DNA of 64,000 nt from Aneurinibacillus soli (GTDB taxonomy: Bacteria > Bacillota > Bacilli > Aneurinibacillales > Aneurinibacillaceae): NCBI RefSeq assembly GCF_002355375.1, contig NZ_AP017312.1, forward strand, positions 1,753,001 to 1,817,000, given 5' to 3'. A program made the position numbers and the translations under genes. The stretch's first letter is position 1; each line of letters starts with the position of its first letter. This document shows, piece after piece, positions 44,717 to 54,285 of this stretch. Below the pieces are notes generated by a model, which saw nothing but the letters and a program-made list of their open reading frames with translations, made no database searches and was not told the origin of the DNA.

Positions 44717-45334
44717 ATGAAATTTGATCAGTTCGGTGACTTTCAGCTTGATGTGCTGCGTGAAGTTGGAAACATTGGAGCCGGCAACGCAGCCACCGCA
44801 CTGTCACGGTTAATCTCTAAGGAGATTGACATGAAAGTGCCACAAGTAAAAATAATTGCGTTTGATGAAATTGCAGACTCTGTAGGAGGGAATGAATCAC
44901 TTGTTGTATGTGTATTTCTGCAGGTGAAAGGTGACATTCCCGGGAATATGTTTTTTATCATTTCTCTTTCTTCTGCTAAAAAGTTGCTTCGTGAACTGAT
45001 GGGGATTGAGACAGATGATGATGAGTGGTTTGATGAAATGGAATTATCTGCTCTCAATGAGATTGGAAACATTTTAACAGGCTCTTATTTGTCATCTCTT
45101 GCGGATTTTACGAGATTGAATATGCAGCCTTCTCCTCCGGCTGTTGCTATTGATATGGCAGGAGCAATCTTGTCATACGGGTTGCTGGAGATCGGTCATG
45201 CTGGAGATTTTGCCCTGACAATTGATACTGCATTTTTTGAAGGAAACGAAGAGTTGGAAGGCCACTTCTTCCTGTTGCCGGATCCGGCATCTCTTCCACA
45301 ATTATTCCGCGCGCTGGGAGTGCCGCTTGAATGA
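44717..45334 (+). CDS. cheC: CheY-P phosphatase CheC
   Basis: 205 residues from the ATG at 44717, two bases after the cheW stop. Both phosphatase motifs are intact: Glu16/Asn19 in LREVGNIGAGNAATAL and the second in ALNEIGNILTGSYLSSL. CheC lowers CheY-P and is stimulated by CheD. It overlaps cheD by four bases (ATGA). Confidence 0.96.
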   Translation: MKFDQFGDFQLDVLREVGNIGAGNAATALSRLISKEIDMKVPQVKIIAFDEIADSVGGNESLVVCVFLQVKGDIPGNMFFIISLSSAKKLLRELMGIETDDDEWFDEMELSALNEIGNILTGSYLSSLADFTRLNMQPSPPAVAIDMAGAILSYGLLEIGHAGDFALTIDTAFFEGNEELEGHFFLLPDPASLPQLFRALGVPLE

Positions 45335-45813
45335 ACATTGTAAAAGTTGGAATGGCTGATTTAAATATCACAAAATCTCCAAATCGTATCCGTACTACAG
45401 GTTTGGGCTCCTGTGTAGGGGTTGTATTATTCGACAGCCAAAGCAAAATTTCTGGTATGGCACACGTAATGCTTCCTGATTCTTCATTGAGTAAAGGCTT
45501 GCTGAATGTTGCTAAGTATGCAGATACGGCTATTCCAAAACTCATTGAAGATATGGAACGAGCTGGAGCAAATGCACGTCGAATTGTTGCCAAAATGGCA
45601 GGTGGAGCGCAGATGTTTGCTTTTACCTCCACAAGTGATACGATGCGCATTGGACCTCGCAATGTGGAAGCATGTCGCATAGCGCTTCAAGAAGCAAGAA
45701 TTCCAATTGTAGCAGAAGATACAGGAGGAAATTGTGGCCGTACAATCGAATTAGATAGCTGTACAGGGATGTTAAACATTCGTACAGTAAATCAAGGTGT
45801 AAAGGAAATTTAA
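45331..45813 (+). CDS. cheD: Chemoreceptor glutamine deamidase CheD
   Basis: 160 residues. The catalytic cysteine and histidine are Cys28 in TTGLGSCVGVVLFD and His45 in MAHVMLPDS. It deamidates receptor glutamines and, with CheC, forms the third adaptation system of Bacilli. It overlaps cheC by four bases. Confidence 0.96.
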   Translation: MNIVKVGMADLNITKSPNRIRTTGLGSCVGVVLFDSQSKISGMAHVMLPDSSLSKGLLNVAKYADTAIPKLIEDMERAGANARRIVAKMAGGAQMFAFTSTSDTMRIGPRNVEACRIALQEARIPIVAEDTGGNCGRTIELDSCTGMLNIRTVNQGVKEI

Positions 45814-45814
45814 A

Positions 45815-46228
45815 ATGCGGACTGGCACATTGAAGTGGAATTTTATATTATCCGGTATCGTAAGCATGCTTACTTTTATATTTTCTTTCATAAATAATCT
45901 GATCGTAGAGAGTTTGATTCGATCTTTACTTATTTTTAGTATTTTCTTTTTTGTCATCATGGTTGCTCAGTTTGTAATGCGGTGGACTTTAGGAACAGTT
46001 CGTCCGCCGCATGAAGAATCAACTGAAATCGGGCAGCACGTCAACTTTGTGACACCTGAAGAGACATCTATGTCACCTGTGGAAACAGGGAAAGATCAGC
46101 AGCGTCGTGCAGAGGGAGATTTTGCGGAGTTTTCTCCGAATAATTTCCCTCGTGTTGCACGCAATGAATCATCAACCCTTGATCCTGAAGAAATTGCACA
46201 GGCTCTGCGGGTATTCTCCAATGAATAG
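45815..46228 (+). CDS. Two-helix membrane protein between cheD and sigD
   Basis: 137 residues. Two membrane segments (about 8-30 and 35-55, FILSGIVSMLTFIFSFINNL and LIFSIFFFVIMVAQFVM) are followed by a soluble tail of about 80 residues rich in Glu and Ser, ending STLDPEEIAQALRVFSNE. The gene begins one base after cheD and ends 16 bases before sigD, so it is in the operon. I do not recognise the family; B. subtilis has no gene here. A motor or regulatory role is inferred only from location. Confidence 0.7.
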   Translation: MRTGTLKWNFILSGIVSMLTFIFSFINNLIVESLIRSLLIFSIFFFVIMVAQFVMRWTLGTVRPPHEESTEIGQHVNFVTPEETSMSPVETGKDQQRRAEGDFAEFSPNNFPRVARNESSTLDPEEIAQALRVFSNE

Positions 46229-46244
46229 AAAGGGGTAACCTACG

Positions 46245-47033
46245 GTGGCGCGAAAGGCAAAGAAGCAGGTAGATATTGAAAAGTGGAAACGCTGGCGGGA
46301 GCAAGGGGATCGCCAGGCTGAACTTGAACTAATTGAGCAGTATTTGCCTCTTGTAAATTATGTGGCAACACGACTTTCTATGGGGCTCCCGGATACAGTA
46401 GAAAAAGATGATCTCATCAGTTTTGGTAGATTTGGACTGCTTGATGCATTGAAAAAGTTCGATTACATGCGGGGTCTCCAATTTGAAACATACGGAATGT
46501 GGCGGATTCGTGGTTCTATGATTGATGGACTACGTGTAAATGACACGATTCCACGTTCTATTCGTGACAAAGCAAAAAAGATTGAAGAAGCCTATACCAT
46601 TCTTGAACAGCAGCATTTGCGTGCTGTGACGGATGAAGAGGTAAGTGAATACTTAAATGTATCAACAGCAGAATTGAACCAGACGCTTCTTGATGTGTCT
46701 TTTGCCTCCGTTCTTTCGCTGGATGAGCCGATTCAAGATGATGAGGATCATAAACAATCCAGGCAAACAGTCGTTACTGATGAAAACGCTGAAAAGCCGG
46801 AAACAGCGCTTCATAAAGAACAGCGAAAACAGATTTTGGCGGAAGCGATTGATAAATTGCCCCCTAAAGAAAGAACAGTAGTTTCGCTTTTCTATTATGA
46901 AGAATGCTCTCTTACTGAAATTGCAGAAATTATGGGGTTATCCGCTTCGCGCATTTCGCAGCTTCATTCCAAAGCGATCTTTCGGATGAAAGGTGCATTA
47001 CAGCGATCAAAAGAATACTTACTAAATGAATAA
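46245..47033 (+). CDS. sigD: Motility sigma factor SigD (FliA/WhiG type)
   Basis: 262 residues from a GTG at 46245, with AAAGGGGTAAC upstream. Region 2 is seen in YLPLVNYVATRLSMGLPD and YGMWRIRGSMIDGLR; region 4 in VVSLFYYEECSLTEIAEIMG and RISQLHSKAIFRMKG. It directs transcription of late flagellar, chemotaxis and autolysin genes from TAAA/GCCGATAT promoters, and is held inactive by FlgM. It is near the distal end of the cluster, as in B. subtilis. Confidence 0.96.
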   Translation: MARKAKKQVDIEKWKRWREQGDRQAELELIEQYLPLVNYVATRLSMGLPDTVEKDDLISFGRFGLLDALKKFDYMRGLQFETYGMWRIRGSMIDGLRVNDTIPRSIRDKAKKIEEAYTILEQQHLRAVTDEEVSEYLNVSTAELNQTLLDVSFASVLSLDEPIQDDEDHKQSRQTVVTDENAEKPETALHKEQRKQILAEAIDKLPPKERTVVSLFYYEECSLTEIAEIMGLSASRISQLHSKAIFRMKGALQRSKEYLLNE

Positions 47034-47053
47034 CAGGGAAGAAGAGGGTGAAT

Positions 47054-48484
47054 ATGGAGGATTTTGAGAACGAAAAAAAAGAGACGTCGCCCCCGAAAAC
47101 ATTTGCGGATGTAGCCAAAATTCAGATTGCAAAAGATAAGCTTACTGCTGTTATGGAGTTTGATATTGAAGAAGGAATGACTTTCACATATGATGAGGTT
47201 GTTTCTGTGCTCGAAAAAAACAAAGTGTACTTCGGTCGGGATGAGGAGTTGCTTCGCAAAGTAGCGGAAAGTCCGCGTAGTTATTCACATGAGAACCTAA
47301 CAGTTGCGCATGGGAGTGCTCCTGTGCACGGCATAGATGGAAAAATTGAATATATGATCCACTCCTCCGGAAAAACAGGCCCTCAGGAAAAGGAAGACGG
47401 AAATGTGGATTATTATAACGTCCTTACTCTTCTTAACGTCTCCAAAGGACAGATGCTCGCCAAGAAAATTCCAGCTACAAAAGGCACACCAGGTAAATCT
47501 GTAACGGGTGACGAAATTGTAGCGAAAGATGGAAAAGAAGCACGTTACCAGATCGGGAAAAATGTGCTTCTTGATCAGGAGAAAGTGCATGCGTATGCAG
47601 CCATTGATGGGCAGGTTTCCATTACAGATAAAGGGAAGCTAAATGTGCTTTCTGTCTATGAGGTAAAAGGAGATCTTGATTTCAGTGTAGGGAATATTGA
47701 CTTTGTCGGAAGTGTTGTTGTACGGGGAAATGTGCATCCGGGTTTTACCGTTAAAGCGGGGGGAGATATTCGGATTGCTGGAAGTGTAGAGGGTGCTACA
47801 CTTGAAGCCAATGGGACAATTGAAATTGCCCAGGGAGTGATTGGTCAGAATAAAGGATATATTAAAGCTGGACATGATGTGAAAGCTGGTTTTATCCAGG
47901 ATGCGCTTGTAACGGCGGAAAATGACGTGATTATTTCACAGGTTATTATGCACAGTAATGTTAGTGCTGGGCACCAGGTGATTTGTCGGGCTACGAAAGG
48001 CTTAATTGTTGGTGGTTCAATTAAAGCAGGCGAAAGTGTACTGGCAAAAATCGTCGGTAACGCAACTAATACACCGACTAGTATAGAGGTTGGGGTAAAG
48101 CCGCAGTTGCGTGAAGAATTACAAAATTTAAAAAAAGAAGTAAAAGAACATACAGCTTCCGTGTTGAAGGCTGATCAGGGCCTGCGTTTTCTCGATCAGC
48201 TTGCTATGCAAGGGAAGCTTACGGCTGATAAAAAAGCCATGCAGATTAAATTTACGAATTCCAAGTTGTTGTCCGAAAAAAAACTGGCACAGTCTAAAGA
48301 GCGCTTGCGTGAAATTGAAGAAATGTTAAGCGGTATGCAAAGCGCACGGGTTGAATGTTCTGGTATTATGTACAGTGGCACAAAGCTTGTATTCGGAAGT
48401 ACCGTACGATTTATCAAGGAAAACTACAGTCGTTCCGCTTTTTATCTGGGAGAAGATGGCCAAGTGACCTCAACCATTTTGTAG
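47054..48484 (+). CDS. DUF342 (FapA) family protein
   Basis: 476 residues from the ATG at 47054; a GTG two codons earlier is an alternative. The central part is a right-handed beta-helix of polar repeats (GSVVVRGNVHPGFTVKAGGD, then IRIAGSVEGATLEANG and further copies at about 215-345), the DUF342 signature. A coiled coil (about 355-445) follows. FapA proteins are found in bacterial motility loci and are thought to act in localisation or surface sensing. Here it follows sigD in the operon. Function in this organism is inferred. Confidence 0.85.
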   Translation: MEDFENEKKETSPPKTFADVAKIQIAKDKLTAVMEFDIEEGMTFTYDEVVSVLEKNKVYFGRDEELLRKVAESPRSYSHENLTVAHGSAPVHGIDGKIEYMIHSSGKTGPQEKEDGNVDYYNVLTLLNVSKGQMLAKKIPATKGTPGKSVTGDEIVAKDGKEARYQIGKNVLLDQEKVHAYAAIDGQVSITDKGKLNVLSVYEVKGDLDFSVGNIDFVGSVVVRGNVHPGFTVKAGGDIRIAGSVEGATLEANGTIEIAQGVIGQNKGYIKAGHDVKAGFIQDALVTAENDVIISQVIMHSNVSAGHQVICRATKGLIVGGSIKAGESVLAKIVGNATNTPTSIEVGVKPQLREELQNLKKEVKEHTASVLKADQGLRFLDQLAMQGKLTADKKAMQIKFTNSKLLSEKKLAQSKERLREIEEMLSGMQSARVECSGIMYSGTKLVFGSTVRFIKENYSRSAFYLGEDGQVTSTIL

Positions 48485-48501
48485 GCAATGGAGGAGAAAA
48501 G

Positions 48502-48822
48502 ATGACATTGCGAGCACTTGAACTGCAGATCGCAATTCCACGCATGCAGGATATGGGGAAAATAGCAGAGCAACTCCAGGAACGTCCGCAGCAGGAGCAG
48601 GCATCACTAGCTCTTAAACAGCAGGAGGAAGATGAACGAAACAGCTCCCGTACCATTCGGGCTGAGCATGTGGAAGAAGGGACCATTGATCAGCATCAGA
48701 AGGAAAAGCAAAATGAACACAAAGGGCATGGAAAAAGCCGTCGAGCTAAAGCATTGAACGATGAGGAGCATGAAGAAAGTCTTCATCCGTATATTGGTCA
48801 TAAACTCGATATTTCGCTTTAA
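48502..48822 (+). CDS. Conserved small charged protein of the fla/che tail
   Basis: 106 residues from the ATG at 48502, preceded by GGAGGAGAAAAG. Begins MTLRALELQIAIPRMQDMGK, is rich in Gln, Glu, His and Lys throughout, and ends HPYIGHKLDISL. The ends look conserved-type, with a disordered middle. I recall similar sequences near sigD in Paenibacillaceae, but no function is known to me. A longer frame from 48355 overlaps the DUF342 gene and is rejected. Confidence 0.7.
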   Translation: MTLRALELQIAIPRMQDMGKIAEQLQERPQQEQASLALKQQEEDERNSSRTIRAEHVEEGTIDQHQKEKQNEHKGHGKSRRAKALNDEEHEESLHPYIGHKLDISL

Positions 48823-48843
48823 TATATACACATAAAATGAAAG

Positions 48844-48879
48844 GGAGAAAACGAGGCTTATACATGCCTCGTTTTCTCC
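48844..48879. other. Long perfect hairpin before the swrB-like gene
   Basis: GGAGAAAACGAGGC (48844-48857) and GCCTCGTTTTCTCC (48866-48879) form a perfect 14-bp stem with an 8-base loop. It lies 11 bases before the next start codon and has no downstream T run. It may end or attenuate transcription from sigD, or be a processing site. Confidence 0.75.
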
Positions 48880-48889
48880 TGTATGGTAG

Positions 48890-49390
48890 GTGGAACAAGT
48901 GACAACAGTATGGTTAGCAGGACTGACTGTCGGCCTGTTACTTCTTGCACTATGGATGATCCAGGTGGGAAGACGAACAGTTGAAGGCAACACGGCAGAA
49001 GAAGCCCTGGCCACAGTTATGCAGGAATTCGATCAGGAAAATAAGGAGCTGCTTCGTTCCATTACTCAATTGAAACGGGCACATGATATCGAGATGACAG
49101 GAATGAAAGCAGAACTTGCTTCGGTACTGGAGAAGATACATATGCTTCAGGGACAGCAGGAAGAACTCATCCAGAAACTTGCCAATCAGCCGGCACATGT
49201 TACAGGTCAGGCAGACAGGCTTATGCCTTCTGCACAGCCGATGCTCTACTTAAAAGAAGACTACAGAGAAGTTCCGGCCTTGTATGAGGAAGGGATGTCG
49301 CCACACGAAATCGCACGTAAGCTTGGTATTGGTGACGGAGAAGTTGCGATGGTCATTCAGATGCTTAAAAAACAGGGTTTTTTTTCATAA
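48890..49390 (+). CDS. swrB: SwrB/YlxL-like membrane-anchored protein
   Basis: 166 residues from a GTG at 48890. One N-terminal membrane helix (about 7-25, WLAGLTVGLLLLALWMIQVG), a coiled coil (about 40-95), and a C-terminal helix-turn-helix-like region (LYEEGMSPHEIARKLGIGDGEVAMVIQ). The same three-part layout and place, last gene before rpsB, are those of B. subtilis SwrB, which activates the flagellar type III export switch. Sequence identity to SwrB is expected to be low; the name rests on architecture and synteny. Confidence 0.75.
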   Translation: MEQVTTVWLAGLTVGLLLLALWMIQVGRRTVEGNTAEEALATVMQEFDQENKELLRSITQLKRAHDIEMTGMKAELASVLEKIHMLQGQQEELIQKLANQPAHVTGQADRLMPSAQPMLYLKEDYREVPALYEEGMSPHEIARKLGIGDGEVAMVIQMLKKQGFFS

Positions 49391-49399
49391 AGTAGTGAG

Positions 49400-49428
49400 T
49401 TGCATTTTTTTAGCACCTATGGTATATT
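49400..49428 (+). promoter_or_regulatory. rpsB-tsf promoter
   Basis: TTGCAT (49400-49405) and TATATT (49423-49428) are 17 bases apart. The leader, from about 49435 to 49566, is 130 bases long and holds the hairpin GTGTA-AAAA-TACAC (49437-49450) and further pairing (CTTGAA with TTCAA at about 49478-49505). Such leaders are used for autoregulation by S2 in other bacteria; this one I cannot classify. Confidence 0.65.
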
Positions 49429-49566
49429 TACTAGCGGTGTAAAAATACACACGTTCTTCAATCCGGGTGACGGTGCTTGAAGCGGGAAAACTGCTGCAAG
49501 TTTCAACTGGAGATGCGAAGAACGGAGGCATTACAAAAAACCATTTTAGAGGAGGTGTCGTTGGAG

Positions 49567-50283
49567 ATGGCAGTAATTTCTATGAAACAATTACTCGAAG
49601 CAGGTGTGCATTTCGGTCACCAAACACGTCGTTGGAACCCAAAAATGTCCCGCTATATCTTCACCGAACGTAACGGTATTTACATTATCGATCTGCAAAA
49701 AACAGTGAAAAAAGTTGACGAAGCTTACAACTTTGTACGCGAAATTGCAGCAAACGGTGGCAAAGTCCTGTTTGTAGGTACAAAAAAACAAGCTCAGGAA
49801 TCTGTAGCAGAAGAAGCAGCTCGCTGCGGCATGTACTACATTAACCAACGCTGGTTGGGTGGTACACTGACTAACTTCAGCACAATCCAGAAACGTGTAT
49901 CTCGTCTGCACCAGCTTGAAAAAATGGAAGTAGACGGCACATTCGAACTTCTTCCGAAAAAAGAAGTTATCATTCTCCGTAAAGAGAAAGATCGCCTGGA
50001 AAAATTCCTCGGCGGTATCAAGAACATGAAGGGGCTTCCGGATGCGATTTTCGTAATCGATCCACGCAAAGAGCGTATCGCTGTTGCAGAAGCTCGTAAG
50101 CTTGGTATCCCGCTCGTAGGTATCGTTGATACAAACTGCGATCCGGATGAAATCGATTATGTAATTCCGGGTAACGATGACGCTATCCGTGCTGTTAAAC
50201 TATTAACAGGTAAAATGGCAGATGCAATCCTTGAAGCTAACCAAGGTCAAGGTGAAGAAGCTGCACCGGTTGCAACTGTATAG
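49567..50283 (+). CDS. rpsB: 30S ribosomal protein S2
   Basis: 238 residues from the ATG at 49567, nine bases after AGGAGGTG. Begins [20 protein letters not shown] and carries [34 protein letters not shown] and [14 protein letters not shown] frame open to 49477 is not used, since the S2 N-terminus is at the later ATG. Followed by a terminator. Confidence 0.98.
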   Translation: MAVISMKQLLEAGVHFGHQTRRWNPKMSRYIFTERNGIYIIDLQKTVKKVDEAYNFVREIAANGGKVLFVGTKKQAQESVAEEAARCGMYYINQRWLGGTLTNFSTIQKRVSRLHQLEKMEVDGTFELLPKKEVIILRKEKDRLEKFLGGIKNMKGLPDAIFVIDPRKERIAVAEARKLGIPLVGIVDTNCDPDEIDYVIPGNDDAIRAVKLLTGKMADAILEANQGQGEEAAPVATV

Positions 50284-50299
50284 GTTCCACAAGAAAAGT

Positions 50300-50343
50300 A
50301 AGGGTGGGCGGAGGGTATCGTAACCTTTCCCACCCTTTTCTTA
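50300..50343 (+). terminator. Terminator between rpsB and tsf
   Basis: AAGGGTGGG (50300-50308) and CCCACCCTT (50329-50337) pair, with inner GGGT/AACC pairing, followed by TTCTT. It probably attenuates tsf rather than separating it, since tsf has no obvious promoter of its own. Confidence 0.8.
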
Positions 50344-50380
50344 CAAAAAAAGCACATACAATTCTTAGGAGGATTTTCCC

Positions 50381-51265
50381 ATGGCAATTAGTGCAAGCAT
50401 GGTAAAAGAACTGCGTGAGCGCACAGGCGCTGGTATGATGGATTGCAAAAAAGCGCTACAAGAAACAGATGGAGATATGGAAAAAGCAATTGACCTTCTC
50501 CGTGAAAAAGGGATTGCAAAAGCAGCGAAAAAATCTGATCGTGTTGCAGCAGAAGGTCTGGCTGCAGTTGCAGCAGAAGGCAGTATTGCTTGCATCGTAG
50601 AAGTTAACTCCGAAACTGACTTCGTAGCGAAAAACGAAAACTTCCAAAACTTCGTAAAAGAAATCACAGATCACCTTTTAGGTCAGCGTCCGGCTTCTGT
50701 TGAAGAAGCAATGGGCCAGGCTTTCAAAGGTGAAGGTGCTGCTCTGCAGGAAGTTCTGAATGAAAAAATCGCAACAATTGGCGAAAACATGAACCTTCGC
50801 CGTTTTGAAATTCTTGAAAAACCAGAAGGCAATGTATTCGGTTCTTACATTCACATGGGTGGCCGAATCGCGGTTCTGATCGAGCTTACTGGCGGTAATG
50901 AAGAGCTTGCAAGAGACCTAGCAATGCAAGTTGCAGCTGCTCGTCCTACATACGTGAAACGAGAAGAAGTTGACACAACTGAACTCGATCGTGAGCGTGA
51001 AGTTCTGACTGCACAGGCGTTGAACGAAGGCAAGCCGGAAAACATCGTACAGAAGATGGTAGAAGGCCGCTTGAACAAATACTACGAAGAAGTTTGCCTT
51101 GTTGAGCAAGTATTCGTAAAAGATTCTGACAAGAAAGTGAAAAACCTCTTGAAAGAAAGCAACGCAGATGTTGTTCGTTTCGTACGCTATGAAGTGGGCG
51201 AAGGCATTGAGAAAAAAGTGGATAACTTCGTAGAGGAAGTTATGGCACAAACTAAAAAACAATAA
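50381..51265 (+). CDS. tsf: Elongation factor Ts
   Basis: 294 residues. It recycles EF-Tu by GDP release. The N-terminal UBA-like domain ([20 protein letters not shown]) and the dimerisation-type core with [18 protein letters not shown] are intact. AGGAGGATTTTCCC precedes the ATG. Confidence 0.98.
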   Translation: MAISASMVKELRERTGAGMMDCKKALQETDGDMEKAIDLLREKGIAKAAKKSDRVAAEGLAAVAAEGSIACIVEVNSETDFVAKNENFQNFVKEITDHLLGQRPASVEEAMGQAFKGEGAALQEVLNEKIATIGENMNLRRFEILEKPEGNVFGSYIHMGGRIAVLIELTGGNEELARDLAMQVAAARPTYVKREEVDTTELDREREVLTAQALNEGKPENIVQKMVEGRLNKYYEEVCLVEQVFVKDSDKKVKNLLKESNADVVRFVRYEVGEGIEKKVDNFVEEVMAQTKKQ

Positions 51266-51281
51266 GAACGGGAAACCGAAG

Positions 51282-51314
51282 AAAAATAGGGAACACATTG
51301 TGTTCCCTATTTTT
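51282..51314 (+). terminator. Terminator after tsf
   Basis: AAAAATAGGGAACA and TGTTCCCTATTTTT form a perfect 14-bp stem with a 5-base loop (51296-51300). It can work on both strands and ends 41 bases before pyrH. Confidence 0.9.
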
Positions 51315-51316
51315 AA

Positions 51317-52078
<762 letters not shown>

Positions 52079-52080
52079 AC

Positions 52081-52638
52081 ATGCCACAGCAAATTATTAA
52101 AGAAGCTGAAGAGCGTATGGAAAAAGCGATTGCGGCTTTGAAACGCGAATTAACAACGCTGCGTGCGGGACGTGCAACGCCTGCTCTTCTGGACCGTGTT
52201 ATGGTTGATTATTATGGATCTCCGGTTCCAGTCAGTCAGGCGGCTAACATTAATACGCCAGAACCACGCTTGATCCTCATTCAGCCGTGGGAAAAAACAA
52301 TGCTTGGCCCGATTGAAAAAGCGATTTTAAAGTCCGATCTTGGACTGACACCAACAAACGATGGCAGCGTCGTGCGTATTTCGATTCCAGCGCTTACAGA
52401 GCAGCGACGTAAAGAACTGGTGAAGCTTGCAAAAAAAGAAGGCGAAGAAGCAAAAGTTGCAGTTCGTAATATTCGTCGTGATGCGAATGACAGCATCAAA
52501 AAGCTTGAGAAAAACGGGGATATCACGGAAGATGATATGAAGCATCATCAAGAGCTTGTACAAAAAGCAACGGATAAATATGTGGCACTTGTTGATAAAA
52601 CCGTAGCGGATAAAGAGAAAGAAGTCATGGAAGTGTAA
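52081..52638 (+). CDS. frr: Ribosome recycling factor
   Basis: 185 residues. Splits the 70S ribosome with EF-G after termination. Motifs [33 protein letters not shown] and [17 protein letters not shown] are present. It begins two bases after pyrH. Confidence 0.98.
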   Translation: MPQQIIKEAEERMEKAIAALKRELTTLRAGRATPALLDRVMVDYYGSPVPVSQAANINTPEPRLILIQPWEKTMLGPIEKAILKSDLGLTPTNDGSVVRISIPALTEQRRKELVKLAKKEGEEAKVAVRNIRRDANDSIKKLEKNGDITEDDMKHHQELVQKATDKYVALVDKTVADKEKEVMEV

Positions 52639-52646
52639 GACGTATG

Positions 52647-52670
52647 CCCCCTCCGTAAAGAGGGGGTTTA
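52647..52670 (+). terminator. Hairpin after frr
   Basis: CCCCCTC (52647-52653) and GAGGGGG (52660-52666) pair across CGTAAA, followed by only three T. Probably a weak terminator or attenuator before uppS. Confidence 0.6.
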
Positions 52671-52699
52671 TGACATTTGGTTGCGCGGGGGAACTACGT

Positions 52700-53473
52700 A
52701 TGCTTGATAAACTGACCAGGTGGATGCAGAAAAGCGGGGAGAGCACGCTGCCAGAAGGGCTTACGCTTGACCCGGATAACATTCCACAGCATGTGGCCAT
52801 TATTATGGATGGGAACGGTCGTTGGGCCCGACAGCGTGCGCTGCCTCGTGTCATGGGCCACCGGGCGGGTATGAAAACTGTGAAAGAAATTACAAAAGCT
52901 GCGGATGAGATTGGTGTTAAGGTGCTGACTCTGTACGCCTTTTCCACAGAAAACTGGAAGCGTCCCACAGATGAAGTGGAGTTTCTTATGAAGCTTCCAC
53001 GGGAATTCCTTACAATTGAGCTGGGTGAGTTAATCGAGCGCAACGTACAGGTGCGAATGATGGGAGACCAAACGAAGCTCCCGTCGCATACCCTTCAGGC
53101 TATCATAGAGGCACAGGAAAAAACAAAAACGAATACAGGGCTCATTTTGAATTTTGCGCTGAACTACGGAAGTCGCGCCGAAATGCTTGGTGCGGTGCGG
53201 CACATTGCAGAAGATGTACGGAATGGTACCCTAGCAGAAGCAGATGTTACGGAGGATGTGTTCAGTTCATATCTGGAAACAGCAGGACTACCTGATCCGG
53301 ATATGCTGATTCGTACGAGCGGGGAGTTGCGATTGAGTAATTTTCTGCTGTGGCAGCTTGCGTACAGCGAGTTTATTTTTCATGATGGCTTCTGGCCGGA
53401 TTTTTCGCAGCAGGACTTTTATAATGCGATTGGGGAATACCAGCGGCGCAGTAGGCGATATGGAGCGCTGTAA
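52700..53473 (+). CDS. uppS: Undecaprenyl diphosphate synthase
   Basis: 257 residues from the ATG at 52700, after GGGGGAACTACGT. It adds isoprene units to make the C55 carrier lipid for wall synthesis. HVAIIMDGNGRWARQR holds the catalytic Asp; LYAFSTENWKRP and RTSGELRLSNFLLWQ are the substrate motifs. Confidence 0.97.
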   Translation: MLDKLTRWMQKSGESTLPEGLTLDPDNIPQHVAIIMDGNGRWARQRALPRVMGHRAGMKTVKEITKAADEIGVKVLTLYAFSTENWKRPTDEVEFLMKLPREFLTIELGELIERNVQVRMMGDQTKLPSHTLQAIIEAQEKTKTNTGLILNFALNYGSRAEMLGAVRHIAEDVRNGTLAEADVTEDVFSSYLETAGLPDPDMLIRTSGELRLSNFLLWQLAYSEFIFHDGFWPDFSQQDFYNAIGEYQRRSRRYGAL

Positions 53474-53493
53474 CAACAATAGAGGTGGAGTGC

Positions 53494-54267
53494 TTGAAAA
53501 CTCGTATTATAACGGGAATTGTAGGGGCGGCCGGGTTTCTTCTGCTTTTGTATTTGGGAAGTGTCTGGTATACGGCCCTTGTTTTTTTTCTGGCAACACT
53601 GGCTTATTTTGAATTGATGCGTATGAAGCAGATTGCGATTACTGATGTGCACGGAATCATGGGGCTCTTCTTCACATGGCTGATTGTGCTGCCAGGTTGG
53701 ATGTGGAACGGAGACTTGCTCCGGACAGATTACTTGTTTTTATTTGTGCTGCTGTTGCTTTTTTTAACGGTGGCTTCTAAAAACCGCATTGAATATCCAG
53801 ATGTCGCTTATGTGCTGTTGGGATGTTTGTATGTTGGATTTGGTTTTCATTACATAAACGTGACTCGGATCGAAAACGGTCTGGCTGTGACGCTGGCTGT
53901 GCTGTTTAGTATATGGGCGACAGATTCCGGCGCGTATTTTGTAGGGAAAGCAGTTGGGAAAACAAAGCTATGGCCGGCGATTAGCCCGAATAAAACAGTG
54001 GAAGGATCAATGGGCGGCATTGTACTTGCGATGCTGGTCATGGTGTTGTTCGCTGTTGGTGGGGTAGTTACGCTGATGCAGGCACTTTTGATGGGGGGAG
54101 TGATTGCGATCAGCGGGCAGATCGGTGACTTGATTGAATCGGCTGTTAAGCGTACATTTAATGTGAAAGATTCCGGTACGTTTCTTCCGGGACATGGTGG
54201 GGTACTTGACCGCTGTGACAGTTGGATTATTGTATTCCCTGTTCTGCATGTACTCCATTTATTATAA
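53494..54267 (+). CDS. cdsA: Phosphatidate cytidylyltransferase
   Basis: 257 residues from a TTG at 53494, after GAGGTGGAG; a GTG at 53485 overlaps that site. Makes CDP-diacylglycerol. About seven membrane segments; the C-terminal signature DSGTFLPGHGGVLDRCDS is complete. Confidence 0.95.
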   Translation: MKTRIITGIVGAAGFLLLLYLGSVWYTALVFFLATLAYFELMRMKQIAITDVHGIMGLFFTWLIVLPGWMWNGDLLRTDYLFLFVLLLLFLTVASKNRIEYPDVAYVLLGCLYVGFGFHYINVTRIENGLAVTLAVLFSIWATDSGAYFVGKAVGKTKLWPAISPNKTVEGSMGGIVLAMLVMVLFAVGGVVTLMQALLMGGVIAISGQIGDLIESAVKRTFNVKDSGTFLPGHGGVLDRCDSWIIVFPVLHVLHLL

Positions 54268-54285
54268 AATGAAAGAAGAGGAACC

